This document shows positions 41,272-50,147 of a DNA stretch of 64,000 bases, one piece after another. The notes beneath the pieces were generated by a model, which saw only the letters and a program-made list of their open reading frames with translations, was not told the origin of the DNA and searched no databases. Made by a program: the position numbers and the translations under genes. The stretch is from contig OY759762.1 of NCBI GenBank assembly GCA_963662645.2, positions 1,736,001-1,800,000 of the forward strand, written 5' to 3'. Source of the DNA: Aldehydirespirator sp963662645. Its GTDB lineage: Bacteria > Actinomycetota > Acidimicrobiia > Acidimicrobiales > Aldehydirespiratoraceae. Numbering within the stretch: the stretch's first letter is position 1; the number at the start of each line of letters is the position of its first letter.

Positions 41272-42243
41272 GTGAAGTCGCTGAGCGACTATCTCGATCT
41301 GACGGTCGAGCAGGCACGCTCTCAGCGGGGCCAAATCCTGGCCCGGCAGCCCAAGAAGCGCCAAGACCCGTACACCCCCGTCGAGGCGATCCTGTGTTAC
41401 GGACTGTTCTACGTGGTCGACCCCCACCGCTATGGAGGATCCTCCATGCACCGAGCGCCGCCGATCGTTCACGATCTCGCGCGATTATTCGTGCGCCCAC
41501 CCGGATCGATCACCAACAAGATGATGAATCTCGACGGCTCACGGGCCCATGCCGGCAAGCATGAGTGGCAGTTCTTCATCGAGATGGCTCATGATGGCGA
41601 TCAGTTCCCGCAGCTCTACCAACGAGTGCTGCTCGCCGCGCGTGACATGGGCATCGGTCCTGCCGATCTGACCGACTTCGTACCGGCTGAAGGTGACTTC
41701 GACCTTCTTGGCCAAGAAGAACTATCCCGACGTACGCTCGAAGCAGTCGTAACCGTCCAGGCAGCGAGTCATCGGTTGCGCGAGATGGCAGGGGAGCATG
41801 AGACCACTCGACTCGTTGAGCAATCCGTTCGCCTGGGTCAGCATCGGTTCGCCCGATCAGTGCTGGCCAACTACGACCACACATGCGTATTCTGCGGCTT
41901 CTCGCCGCGCTCGCTGCCTCGCCACAAGCTCCTGGTCACGTCACACATCAAGCCATGGGCTGACTGCGATGACCGGGAGCGTCTGGATGTGCAGAACGGC
42001 GTCGCTGCTTGCGGAGTGCACGACACTGCCTTCGACACCGGGCTCATCACAGTCAATGGTGGTCTCAGAGTGCACAGGGCTCGCAGACTTCAGTTGAGCG
42101 TCAGGCAAGATCCCGGTGCCGACAACTACTTTGAAACCATGTTGAGGGCGGAGATAGTCCTGCCTGCAGAAGCGATTAGACCAGGCGAGCCCTACTGGGC
42201 GTGGCACCAACAGCGGATCTACAAGGGTGATTCGGTCCGCTAG
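41272..42243 (+). CDS. HNH endonuclease
   Basis: About 323 residues from GTG 41272; GTG 41251 or the longer reading from 41158 are alternatives. An N-terminal helical region (SLSDYLDLTVEQARSQRGQ) precedes a C-terminal HNH_2-type domain: RSVLANYDHTCVFCGF, LLVTSHIKPWADC and VQNGVAACGVHDTAFDTGL, giving the HIxPW / N / H-D-x-x-F pattern. Such proteins are common in restriction and defence loci (McrA/SacII-like modules). Last gene of the accessory region. Confidence 0.8.
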   Translation: MKSLSDYLDLTVEQARSQRGQILARQPKKRQDPYTPVEAILCYGLFYVVDPHRYGGSSMHRAPPIVHDLARLFVRPPGSITNKMMNLDGSRAHAGKHEWQFFIEMAHDGDQFPQLYQRVLLAARDMGIGPADLTDFVPAEGDFDLLGQEELSRRTLEAVVTVQAASHRLREMAGEHETTRLVEQSVRLGQHRFARSVLANYDHTCVFCGFSPRSLPRHKLLVTSHIKPWADCDDRERLDVQNGVAACGVHDTAFDTGLITVNGGLRVHRARRLQLSVRQDPGADNYFETMLRAEIVLPAEAIRPGEPYWAWHQQRIYKGDSVR

Positions 42244-42282
42244 CTGGTGTGACTCGGTCCCGGCACCACCGAGCCCGCATCC

Positions 42283-42999
42283 TCAGGGGCAGGCCGCGGT
42301 CATGAAGTTGTGGTAGAGCTGCTCGGCGTCGGACACGAAGCCGTCCATGTGGCGGTCGGCGTCGGCGGCCAGCGCGTCGACAGAATCCTCGCCTAGCACC
42401 GACTCCAGGGCCTGGCGGTAGGCGGGGATCTCCCCCCAGTTGCGGACGGTGTCGTCCTCCACCTCCACGTGGTACTGCATCGACCAGGCCCGATCGCCCA
42501 CCCGCATGGCCTGCACCCGGCAGACCGGGGAACTGGCCAGCACCACCGCGTCCTCCGGCGGCTGGGCCACGGCCACCGAGTGCCACTGCAGCGCGTGCTG
42601 CTGGTCGGCCATCCGGTCGAAGATCGGATCGGTGCGGCCCTCCGGCGTCAACTCCACCGGCAGCACCCCGATCTCGGGCGGGCGCTGCGGGCCGCAGGTC
42701 CCTCCCAGGGCGTCGGCTAGGAGCTGATGGCCCAGGCAGACCCCCAGGAACGGCTTCTGCATCTCCCGCACCCAGCGGCGGATGGCCCGCTTCTCGGGCA
42801 CCAGCCAGGGGTGCTCCTCCACGTCCCACACATCCATCGGACCGCCCATCGCCCACATGGCGTCGTAGTCCTCCAGCGGCGGGATGGGCTCGCCCTCGTC
42901 GAGCTCCACCGCGGTCCACTCGATGCCGTCGGCCCTCAGGAAGTCGCGCAGCCGGCCGGGATGCTCACAGTCGATGTGCTGAAGCACGAGCAGTCGCAC
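42283..42999 (-). CDS. Class I glutamine amidotransferase-like protein
   Basis: 238 residues with a complete triad: nucleophile C88 in GVCLGHQ, H177 and E179 in QYHVE. The start RLLVLQHIDCEHPGRL is typical of stand-alone GMP synthase-like amidotransferases that use unknown acceptors (for example gamma-glutamyl compounds). Monocistronic between the accessory region and the catabolic operon. Confidence 0.88.
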   Translation of the reverse strand: MRLLVLQHIDCEHPGRLRDFLRADGIEWTAVELDEGEPIPPLEDYDAMWAMGGPMDVWDVEEHPWLVPEKRAIRRWVREMQKPFLGVCLGHQLLADALGGTCGPQRPPEIGVLPVELTPEGRTDPIFDRMADQQHALQWHSVAVAQPPEDAVVLASSPVCRVQAMRVGDRAWSMQYHVEVEDDTVRNWGEIPAYRQALESVLGEDSVDALAADADRHMDGFVSDAEQLYHNFMTAACP

Positions 43000-43087
43000 G
43001 TCACGAAACTACCCCAGTCGCGGACGGGCACGGTGGTCGGGCAGTACTCTGTGATCGCAACGCCCAACGCCTTCAGGAGACGGCCGC

Positions 43088-43435
43088 GTGAGGGAATTGA
43101 CACTCGAAGGCCGCGTGTCGTGGAGCTCGGACCGGCCGGGGCGAGACCGGACGCTGGCGGTGGGCCCGGCGCGAATCGGTGTACCGCGGATCGGTGGGCT
43201 GCTACGACTGGCGACCGCACTCGGCTTCGTGGCAGCCACCGCCCTGGTGGCGGCGCTCGTCGCGGCGGCCGCCGGAGCAGTGGCCGCCAGTCTGGGGGCT
43301 CGCTGGGCCGCCAGGCGCCGGGAGCAGGGACTGGATGATCCCGTCGCGATCGTGCAGCAGCGGGCCCGCCAGGCCAGAGAGTGGATCGACGCCCGCTGGT
43401 CACCGGAAGACGACGCTCCCGGCAGCGACCTATAG
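43088..43435 (+). CDS. Small membrane protein
   Basis: 115 residues from GTG 43088 (CAGGAG 10 bp upstream). One long hydrophobic Ala-rich segment (about 45-68, LATALGFVAATALVAALVAAAAG) and a charged tail. No family recognised. Convergent to the DUF2848 gene. Confidence 0.55.
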   Translation: MRELTLEGRVSWSSDRPGRDRTLAVGPARIGVPRIGGLLRLATALGFVAATALVAALVAAAAGAVAASLGARWAARRREQGLDDPVAIVQQRARQAREWIDARWSPEDDAPGSDL

Positions 43436-43474
43436 AGATCAGGGTCTGGACGCGCCCACCGCCGGCGCAGGGTC

Positions 43475-44131
43475 TCAGACGGCGAGTTCCGGGACGGTCT
43501 CCACCCGGTAGCTCAACTTGATCGGTGGCAAGCCCGGGCCGGACAGTTCGGCGCTGAAGGTGTCGCTGGGCCGGATGTCGCCGATCACCGGCACCGTCCC
43601 AGTGAAGGCCACGAAGCAGCCCGGCGGGGAGCCAGCCCACGGGATGGTCGCCACCAGCTCCAGCGGATGCCGGTTCATGGCGGCCGATCCGTCCTGGTAC
43701 AGCACGCCGCCGTCGATGCGGCTGCGCAGCCAGAGGTCCTCCCATCGATCCCCCACCGCGCTGGCAGCCCAGCCGGATGCAGCCACCGGCTTGGGGCAGA
43801 CCGCCTTGGAGGCGATCATGTGAACCGCTTCCAGGTCGCGGTCGGTGTGGTCGGAGCCGACAGTTACGAAGGCTTCGTCGCCGTCGACCACCACCACGAT
43901 CTCGGCCTCGCCGGAGGTGTTCGCCCCGGTCACCGCCATCGACGGCTCCTGCGCGATCAAACCGGGCGAGAATGCCATGAACAGCGGGATGCTCGCCGGC
44001 CGGGGGACCCCGAGGGCGGCCAGTTCGTCGATGTGGTGCTCGACCGCGGCCCGGTCCCGGCCCGCGTAGCCGATCACGACCAGCGCCTCGGGCGCGAACA
44101 CCCGCTCAGTGCCGTCGATCGACAGCCTCAC
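43475..44131 (-). CDS. DUF2848 family protein
   Basis: 218 residues from GTG 44131 (AGGGAG 7 bp upstream). Matches the family pattern: VVIGYAGRDRAAVEHHIDELAALGVPRPASIP, the GSDHTDRDLEA segment, SKAVCPKPVA and a late LYQDG. Biochemical role unknown; the C-terminal layout resembles fumarylacetoacetase-like folds, which I cannot verify here. Last gene of the minus-strand operon. Confidence 0.8.
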   Translation of the reverse strand: MRLSIDGTERVFAPEALVVIGYAGRDRAAVEHHIDELAALGVPRPASIPLFMAFSPGLIAQEPSMAVTGANTSGEAEIVVVVDGDEAFVTVGSDHTDRDLEAVHMIASKAVCPKPVAASGWAASAVGDRWEDLWLRSRIDGGVLYQDGSAAMNRHPLELVATIPWAGSPPGCFVAFTGTVPVIGDIRPSDTFSAELSGPGLPPIKLSYRVETVPELAV

Positions 44132-44157
44132 CGTGAACTCCCTGCCAGGCCCGAAAC

Positions 44158-44514
44158 TCAGGGGTTGTAGCCGCCGGTGCGGAACTCCACCATCAGCACT
44201 CCCGACTCGGTGCGCCACGGGCCGTGGGGCATGCCCGGAGGGCGGCAGGCATACATGCCCGCGGTGAAGGTCTCGCCCAGGCGCAGGTCGGTGAACTCGC
44301 CCTCCACGATGTACACCTCCTCCCAGAAGTGGTGGGTGAGCACGCCGTTGGGCGACGAGTCCACCCCGGGCGCGAAGCGCATCAGCCGGGTGTAGGCCCC
44401 GTCTGGCCGGCCGTCGGTGGACAGGATCATCTCGTCGATGCCCTCCACCGGGCCGCCCGCCGGGCGCCACGCCCCGTCGGGAATGTGGAACTCAAGTTCG
44501 GGTTTGGAAGCCAT
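44158..44514 (-). CDS. Cupin-domain protein
   Basis: 118 residues. Single cupin barrel with motif 1 HHFWEEVYIVEGEF (H, H, E) and motif 2 CRPPGMPHGPWRTES. A metal-binding small cupin, possibly an isomerase, dioxygenase-like or regulatory protein. 6 bp downstream of the M24-type gene and 26 bp before the DUF2848 start. Confidence 0.85.
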   Translation of the reverse strand: MASKPELEFHIPDGAWRPAGGPVEGIDEMILSTDGRPDGAYTRLMRFAPGVDSSPNGVLTHHFWEEVYIVEGEFTDLRLGETFTAGMYACRPPGMPHGPWRTESGVLMVEFRTGGYNP

Positions 44515-44520
44515 GAGGGA

Positions 44521-45774
44521 TCACCCCAGTTCGTAGACCTTCGGCTCTAGTCGATGGTTGATGTTGCGGGCGCCGTCTTGGGTGATCACATAGGTGTCGC
44601 CCATGAACACGCCCTTGATGATGTCGGTCGTGCAGGGATGGATCTCCACGCACAGCGCCATGTTGGGCTCCAGCACCACGTCCTTGTCGGGCCGGTGCGA
44701 CGTGCCCACGAACGGACCGGCGTCGATGGGGTTGAACACGCCGTGCACCAGCGGAGCCACGATGGTGTAGCCCCGCTCGTTGATGATGCTGCCCGCGGCC
44801 CGCAGCTCCTTGGCGGTGCAGCCGGGCCTCAGCTCGGCCACTATCCGGTGGTAGGCCTCGAGCATCACGTCCAGCAGGTCGGCGTAGTCGGGCGGCGGCT
44901 CGGAGAACACCATCGCCTTGCCCGTCTGAGCCTCGTACCCGTGCCCGTCGCGGGCCCCGACCTCCATGAGCAGCACATCGTCGGAGGTGATGGTGCGCCC
45001 GATGGGCCGGGGCCGCTGGAAGCCGCTGGTGGGGTTGCTCATCGACTCGCTGCCGGCCAGCACCATGCAGGGGATCTCGCCCCGCTCGATGGCGATGGTG
45101 GAGTAGATGATCCGGAACAGGTCGTGCTCGGTCATGCCGGGGCGGAGCTGCTCCATCACCGCCACCTGTGTGGCGTCGCCGATGCGGGCCGCCTCCTCCA
45201 GGCAGGCGACCTCCTCGTCGGACAGCACCAGCCGCATCCTCCAGAACTCGTCGGAGAACTCCTCGAACTCGACCTCCGGGTAGGTCCCGGTGAGGGCGGC
45301 CCAGTGGTCCCGCGAGACCGAGAGGTACGGGGTGGGGTTGACGATGCCCACCCGGCCCCGGTGCAGTCCCAACTCGTCGAGCCGGTCGACCAGGATGGTG
45401 CGGGTGTTGAGGGCGCCCCGGACATCACTGAAGATCGAGCGGGTGACCCGGTCGGGCAGCCGGGCGTTGAGGCCGAGGATGGCCAGCGTCGGCTCGCCCT
45501 CGGCCGGGAAGATCACGAAGCTGTCGAGCTCCATGGTGCCCATGTAGTTGCTGATCCAGCGCACGTTGGCCCAGCCCCGGTCCCACAGGTGGGCGGCACC
45601 GGCCACCAGCAGGCAGTCCAGGTCGCGCTCGGCCATGAACCCCCGCACCAACCCGTGGCGCCGCTCGAACTCGGCCTCCGAGAACATCGGCCAGTCATAC
45701 CAGTCGTGGTTGATGGGATGGGGGTAGGTGATGGCCCTCGGCCCGAACTTCGGGGCCGACATCACGTCGGTCAT
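44521..45774 (-). CDS. M24 (pita-bread) fold protein with altered metal site
   Basis: 417 residues from ATG 45774 (GGAGAGGAG upstream, overlapping the GGT stop as ATGA). Xaa-Pro peptidase/creatinase-type layout, N-terminal domain to about 175 then the M24 domain. The two usual Asp metal ligands are altered: the D-x-G segment reads LLMEVGARDG and the second falls at YEAQTGKAM; VHGVFN (His) and VEIHP (Glu) remain. Creatinase-like enzymes in the fold use no metal. Probable amidinohydrolase-like or lyase function rather than aminopeptidase. Confidence 0.8.
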   Translation of the reverse strand: MTDVMSAPKFGPRAITYPHPINHDWYDWPMFSEAEFERRHGLVRGFMAERDLDCLLVAGAAHLWDRGWANVRWISNYMGTMELDSFVIFPAEGEPTLAILGLNARLPDRVTRSIFSDVRGALNTRTILVDRLDELGLHRGRVGIVNPTPYLSVSRDHWAALTGTYPEVEFEEFSDEFWRMRLVLSDEEVACLEEAARIGDATQVAVMEQLRPGMTEHDLFRIIYSTIAIERGEIPCMVLAGSESMSNPTSGFQRPRPIGRTITSDDVLLMEVGARDGHGYEAQTGKAMVFSEPPPDYADLLDVMLEAYHRIVAELRPGCTAKELRAAGSIINERGYTIVAPLVHGVFNPIDAGPFVGTSHRPDKDVVLEPNMALCVEIHPCTTDIIKGVFMGDTYVITQDGARNINHRLEPKVYELG

Positions 45775-47477
45775 GGAGTCTCCTCTCCCAAGCGGCCCGC
45801 CGATTGAGGGGCCGCATTGTCGTTGGCGCAACCGGTGTCGCCGATGCCGGCGGGCGGATCGACCCGCATCAGGGCCGCGCCCCGCCGATGGTCGGCCGCA
45901 CCGAAGGTTTCCGAGCGCTGCGGACCCGACCCGGCGATGGTGCAGCTTCCGAACAGGTCGTTGTCTGATGCCGCGCCGTCGGCGGCGACCATGTGGCCGC
46001 GCCGGGCCAGATCCGAACCCAGACCCGACGGGAATCCGGGCTCCAGGAACAGCAGATCATCGGCGTCGGGCAGCCGAGGCGCCCCCGACAGCCACCGGGG
46101 ACGGTCGACGGCGTCTTGGGGGGAGGCGCCGTCGTCGATGATGGCCCGCAGCACTTGGAAATTGGTCTGTACCTGGCCCCGACCGCCGGGGGTGGCCCCC
46201 ACCAGCCGACGGCCACCGTGGACAACGTGGTAGCCGACGAGGGTGTGCAGGGGCCGCCGCGGCCGACCCGATCCTTCGCCCCGGTCGACCCGGGCCGGTT
46301 GCTTGGCCAGCCGGTCGTTGAGAACGATGCCGGTTCCCGGCACCACGACCCGCGATCCGAACTCGTTGAAGAGGCTGTGGATGAACGTCACCATCAGACC
46401 CCGGCCGTCGACCACCGACAGGCAGGTCGTGTCGGTGCCGGCGGCGGCGACCGGATCTGCGGGGGCGCCCGCGGGCGCCAGCACGGATCGGCGCTGATCG
46501 GCGATCGTCGAGCACCAACGGTCGAGCGAGTCCTCGCTGAGGACCGGCATCACATCGGATGGCTCCTGCCAGCGAGGCAGACCGGCGAGATCCGCGAAGG
46601 CGGCATGCTTGCAGCGCACCATCAGGTCGATCCGGTCGGCGTCACCGTCGATGAGGCGACCGCCAAGCCGTTCGTACAGCAGCAGTTGCTGCAACAGCGC
46701 CCAGCCCATCGACACCGGCGGCGTCACCGACACCTCGGCGCCGCTGTAGCGGACTGTGATCGGCGGCTCGAAGTCGCACGAATGCTCGGCCAGGTCATCG
46801 GCCGACAGCAGGCCGCCCTGACGGCCCACCGTCTGTGCCACTTCCGAGGCCAACCAGCCGCGATAGAACGCCGGTGGCCCGCCAGCACCGATCTCGCGCA
46901 GCGTGCGGGCCAGAGCCGGCAGGCTGAAACCCTCGCCGGCACGCGAGCCGTTGCCGTCGCATAACTCGACCACGAACGGATCCTCTCCCCCGACCGCGCC
47001 GCGGACCCGGTCGAGGGCACGGGCGAAGGCGTCGTCGAGGGCGAACCCGTCCTCAGCGAGGGTGGCCGCCGGCTCGATCAGAGTCGCGAATGGCCGGGAT
47101 CCGAAGCGCTCCCACAATCGCCACCAGGCATCCACCAGACCCGGAGTCGAGATCGACAGCGGACCGAATCGGGGCACGGTGCCGCCGGGGATCGAAGCGG
47201 TGGCCAAGGCCCGAGGGACAGCGCCCGCGCCGTTGAGCGCCTCGACACAGCCGTCGGGACGCGACACCAGCGCGAAGCCGTCACCGCCGAGGCCGCACCA
47301 CGGCAGCTCGCGCACGCACTGCACCGCCGAGGCCGCGATGGCCGCGTCCACCGCGTTGCCGCCCGACGCCAACACGGCCGCGCCCGTTTCCGCGGCCTGC
47401 AAGCAGCCTGCACTCATCACGGCCCGGCCGGGTCCCCGCTCCTGTTCCCCGCGCTCACGGGCCGCTCGGGCCGGCAT
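45771..47477 (-). CDS. Gamma-glutamyltransferase family protein
   Basis: Ntn-hydrolase of about 568 residues. N-terminal GCLQAAETGAAVLASGGNAVDAAIAASAVQCVREL matches the GGT start; the autocleavage/nucleophile Thr lies in GTDTTCLSVVD (family TTHxS); later NEF, NDRLAK and PRRPLHTLVGYHVV elements are present. No signal peptide is evident, unlike periplasmic GGTs, so it may be cytosolic. Start uncertain: Met codons at 47477 and 47417 are candidates because a direct repeat upstream (47439-47515) confuses the N-terminus. Confidence 0.85.
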   Translation of the reverse strand: MPARAARERGEQERGPGRAVMSAGCLQAAETGAAVLASGGNAVDAAIAASAVQCVRELPWCGLGGDGFALVSRPDGCVEALNGAGAVPRALATASIPGGTVPRFGPLSISTPGLVDAWWRLWERFGSRPFATLIEPAATLAEDGFALDDAFARALDRVRGAVGGEDPFVVELCDGNGSRAGEGFSLPALARTLREIGAGGPPAFYRGWLASEVAQTVGRQGGLLSADDLAEHSCDFEPPITVRYSGAEVSVTPPVSMGWALLQQLLLYERLGGRLIDGDADRIDLMVRCKHAAFADLAGLPRWQEPSDVMPVLSEDSLDRWCSTIADQRRSVLAPAGAPADPVAAAGTDTTCLSVVDGRGLMVTFIHSLFNEFGSRVVVPGTGIVLNDRLAKQPARVDRGEGSGRPRRPLHTLVGYHVVHGGRRLVGATPGGRGQVQTNFQVLRAIIDDGASPQDAVDRPRWLSGAPRLPDADDLLFLEPGFPSGLGSDLARRGHMVAADGAASDNDLFGSCTIAGSGPQRSETFGAADHRRGAALMRVDPPAGIGDTGCANDNAAPQSAGRLGEETP

Positions 47478-47515
47478 CCCACTCCTGTTCGCTGCGCTCA
47501 CGGGCCGCTCGGGCC
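47439..47515. repeat. 34-bp imperfect direct repeat at the ggt start
   Basis: Copies at 47439-47472 and 47482-47515 differ at two bases and carry GAGCGGCCCGTGAGCG on the minus strand. They sit over the start region of the gamma-glutamyltransferase gene, downstream of ridA, and may extend the N-terminus artificially. Confidence 0.7.
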
Positions 47516-47588
47516 CTGGGGCCTCGCTCGGCGCGCCGCGAGACACCCGAGACCTGGGCCTACCCGCTCGGCCTCTGGCACGGGCAGG

Positions 47589-47969
47589 TCAGACAACGGC
47601 GACCGCCTCGACTTCGATGAGCATCTCGGGGTTCTTCAGGCGGGCCACGAACACCGACGACCGGGCGGGCAGAGGCTCGGGAAAATGCTTCACCCACTGC
47701 TCGTTGAGGGGTCCGGTGGGGGTGCGCTCCTTGAGGTAGACGGTGGTCTTGACCACGTCGGCCATCGAGGCGCCCGCGGCGGCCAGGATGTTGCCGATGT
47801 TGCGCAGCGCCCAGTCGGCCTGCTCGCCGATGTCGCCCATCTCCCCGGTGTCGCGGTTGCGGCCGGCCTGCCCCGCGGTGAACACGAGGTTCCCGACCCG
47901 GATGGCCTGGCTGAACGGGCCGGTCGGAGTGGGGGCGCCGTCTGTACTTATGGCGGTGCGATCGCTCAT
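47589..47969 (-). CDS. RidA family (reactive intermediate/imine deaminase) protein
   Basis: 126 residues. YjgF/RidA motifs: GPFSQAIRVGNLVFTAGQAG, ADWALRNIGNILAAAGASMADVVKTTVYL, and the C-terminal RLKNPEMLIEVEAVAVV (Glu of the active site). RidA deaminates enamines/imines; relatives include 2-aminomuconate deaminase of amino-aromatic pathways. The start overlaps the dppF stop by 4 bp (ATGA). Confidence 0.88.
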   Translation of the reverse strand: MSDRTAISTDGAPTPTGPFSQAIRVGNLVFTAGQAGRNRDTGEMGDIGEQADWALRNIGNILAAAGASMADVVKTTVYLKERTPTGPLNEQWVKHFPEPLPARSSVFVARLKNPEMLIEVEAVAVV

Positions 47970-49054
47970 ATTGCTTGCTCCTGACTGGTAGCGGACAGTT
48001 GGTGCTCCGGCGCAGCACTGACGATCGTGCGCCAGTGGTGGCACCGCACTGTGTGCAGGCCGTCGGCCGGACCGACCGGCTCGGGCGACGGCTCGGCGTC
48101 GGCGCACTCGGCGGTGGCGTAGGGGCAGCGGGTGCGGTACCGGCACCCCGACGGCGGGTCCAGCAGGCTGGGCAGCTCCCCGAGCACCAGCCGGCGGGCC
48201 GTCTGCAAACGGGCCGCGCTCTCGGCGTCGGCTCGGGGCACCGACGAGATCAGGCCCTGCGTGTAGGGATGGCGGGGCTCGCCGAACACTTCGGACGCGG
48301 TGCCCGTCTCGACGATCTGGCCGAGGTACATGACTGCCACCCGGTCGCTGAGATGGCGCACCACCGAGAGGTCGTGGGCAATGAACAGCATGGCCAGGCT
48401 CAACTCGTTGCGCAGCTCGTCGAGGACGTTGATGATCTGGGCCTGGATCGACACGTCCAGCGCGGACACCGGCTCGTCGCAGACCAGCACGGCCGGATCG
48501 GTGACGATGGCCCGGGCGATGCCGACCCGCTGCTGCTGCCCGCCGCTGAGCTCGCTGGGAAGGCGGTCGGCCACCGCGGCGGGCAGCCCCACCAACTCCA
48601 TCGCCTCAGCCACCGCCTCGGCCCGGCTGGCCCGGTCGCCGATGCCGTGAACCCTCAACGGCTCGCCGATGAGGGAAGACACGCTCATACGTGGGTCGAG
48701 CGAGCCCCGGGGGTCCTGGAACACCATCTGGATGCGGTGGCGCATGCGGCGCAATTCCCGCGACGACAGGGAGCCCAGGTCGGTGTCCTCGAGGCGGACC
48801 GAGCCTCGCTTCATCCGCACCAATTGCAGGATGGCCCGGGCCAGCGTGGACTTGCCGCACCCGCTCTCGCCCACCAGACCCAGCGTCTCGCCGGTGGCCA
48901 GATGCAGCGACACCCCGTCCACGGCAGTGATGCGGCCCGCGTCAGTGTCGAACTCCACCACGACGTCGTTCACCTCGAGCACGGTCGGCGGCGACGCGCC
49001 GGCATCGGCCGAATCGCGCTCCAAGGCCGTCCCGGCAACCGCGGCCTCGCTCAC
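47966..49054 (-). CDS. dppF: Oligopeptide-type ABC transporter ATP-binding protein (DppF-like)
   Basis: 362 residues. Walker A GESGCGKST, Q-loop FQDPRGSLDPRM, signature ELSGGQQQR, Walker B VCDEPVSALD, H-loop AHD, and the OppF-type C-terminal cysteine cluster CRYRTRCPYATAEC. GTG start overlapping dppD (GTGA). Confidence 0.9.
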   Translation of the reverse strand: MSEAAVAGTALERDSADAGASPPTVLEVNDVVVEFDTDAGRITAVDGVSLHLATGETLGLVGESGCGKSTLARAILQLVRMKRGSVRLEDTDLGSLSSRELRRMRHRIQMVFQDPRGSLDPRMSVSSLIGEPLRVHGIGDRASRAEAVAEAMELVGLPAAVADRLPSELSGGQQQRVGIARAIVTDPAVLVCDEPVSALDVSIQAQIINVLDELRNELSLAMLFIAHDLSVVRHLSDRVAVMYLGQIVETGTASEVFGEPRHPYTQGLISSVPRADAESAARLQTARRLVLGELPSLLDPPSGCRYRTRCPYATAECADAEPSPEPVGPADGLHTVRCHHWRTIVSAAPEHQLSATSQEQAI

Positions 49055-50076
49055 GGCGTCCTGCTCCAGGGGCGGCCCGCGTCAGTGGTGTCCTTGGCCC
49101 GGTCAGCCGCCAGCCAGCAGGCGCTGAGATGCTCGGGGCCCACCGCCACCTCGGGCGGCACCTCGGACCGGCAGCGGTCGATGGCGTGGCTGCACCGCGG
49201 CGCGAAGGCGCACGACGAGCCGCCCCCGCCGGTTATGGGCGGCTGGCCCGGAATGGGATGCAACCGCCCGGTGTGGGCGTCCTCGAAGCGGGGCACCAGG
49301 CGCAGGAGCCCCTCGGTGTAGGGATGGTTGGCTCGGTCGAAGAGGTGGGCCATCGAGGCCCTCTCCACCAGCTTGCCCGCGTACATGACCTGCACGTCCT
49401 CGCAGGTGGCCGCAACCACACCGAAGTCGTGGGTTATGAGCATCAAGGCCATGCCCTCCGATCGGCGCAACTCGTCGAGCAGCAGCAGGATCTCGGCCTG
49501 CACGGTCACGTCGAGGGCGGTGGTGGGCTCGTCCGCGATGAGCAGGCGGGGCCGGCAGGCGATGGCCAGCGAGATCATCACCCTCTGGCGCATGCCGCCG
49601 CTGAAGCTGCTCGGCAGCTCTATTGCCCGCTGCTCGGGATCGGCGATGCCCACCCGGGCCAGCAACTCGACAGCTTCGGCGGCCGCTTCGGACCGACTCA
49701 TTCCCCGGTGCAGGCGCAGCGACTCGGCGATCTGCTCGCCCACCGCCATCAGCGGATTGAGCGATGTGAGCGGATCCTGGAAGATCATGCCGATCTGCCC
49801 GCCGCGCACATCGCGCAGCCGGCGCTCGTCGATGCGCAACAGGTCCTGGCCGTCGAAGTGGACCGCCCCGGAGATCTGCACATCGTCGGTGATGGAGAAG
49901 AGGCGCAGCAGGGCGCGGGCGGTCACGCTCTTGCCGCTGCCGCTCTCGCCCACCACCCCCAACGACGCGCCCGGCGCCATGGTGAAGCTGACGCCGTCCA
50001 CGGCGTGCACCGGACCTGAGGCGGTGCGGAACGTGACGTGGAGATCCTCCACTTCCAACAGAGGCAAGCCGCTCAT
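49051..50076 (-). CDS. dppD: Oligopeptide-type ABC transporter ATP-binding protein (DppD-like)
   Basis: 341 residues. Walker A GESGSGKSV, FQDPLTSLNPLM, signature SSFSGGMRQR, Walker B IADEPTTALD, H-loop THDFG and the C-terminal cysteines CAFAPRCSHAIDRC. The ATG at 50076 overlaps the stop of the mini-ORF at 50073-50147. Confidence 0.9.
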   Translation of the reverse strand: MSGLPLLEVEDLHVTFRTASGPVHAVDGVSFTMAPGASLGVVGESGSGKSVTARALLRLFSITDDVQISGAVHFDGQDLLRIDERRLRDVRGGQIGMIFQDPLTSLNPLMAVGEQIAESLRLHRGMSRSEAAAEAVELLARVGIADPEQRAIELPSSFSGGMRQRVMISLAIACRPRLLIADEPTTALDVTVQAEILLLLDELRRSEGMALMLITHDFGVVAATCEDVQVMYAGKLVERASMAHLFDRANHPYTEGLLRLVPRFEDAHTGRLHPIPGQPPITGGGGSSCAFAPRCSHAIDRCRSEVPPEVAVGPEHLSACWLAADRAKDTTDAGRPWSRTP

Positions 50077-50147
50077 CCGGCCGCCCCCGAGTCTCCAGGC
50101 CAAGGCCTCATCCGGCCGCCCCCCGAGCCTCCGGACCGCGGCCTCAT
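50073..50147 (-). CDS. 24-codon mini-ORF linking dppC and dppD
   Basis: ATG at 50147 overlaps the dppC TGA (ATGA) and its own TGA overlaps the dppD ATG (ATGA). It arose from a tandem repeat: copies of a 35-36 bp unit start at 50147, 50111 and 50076 on the minus strand, each beginning ATGA(G) and ending in CGGGGG-CGGCCGG. The predicted peptide is Gly/Arg-rich (MRPRSGGSGGGR then MRPWPGDSGAAG). Probably a translational bridge rather than a functional protein. Confidence 0.55.
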   Translation of the reverse strand: MRPRSGGSGGGRMRPWPGDSGAAG

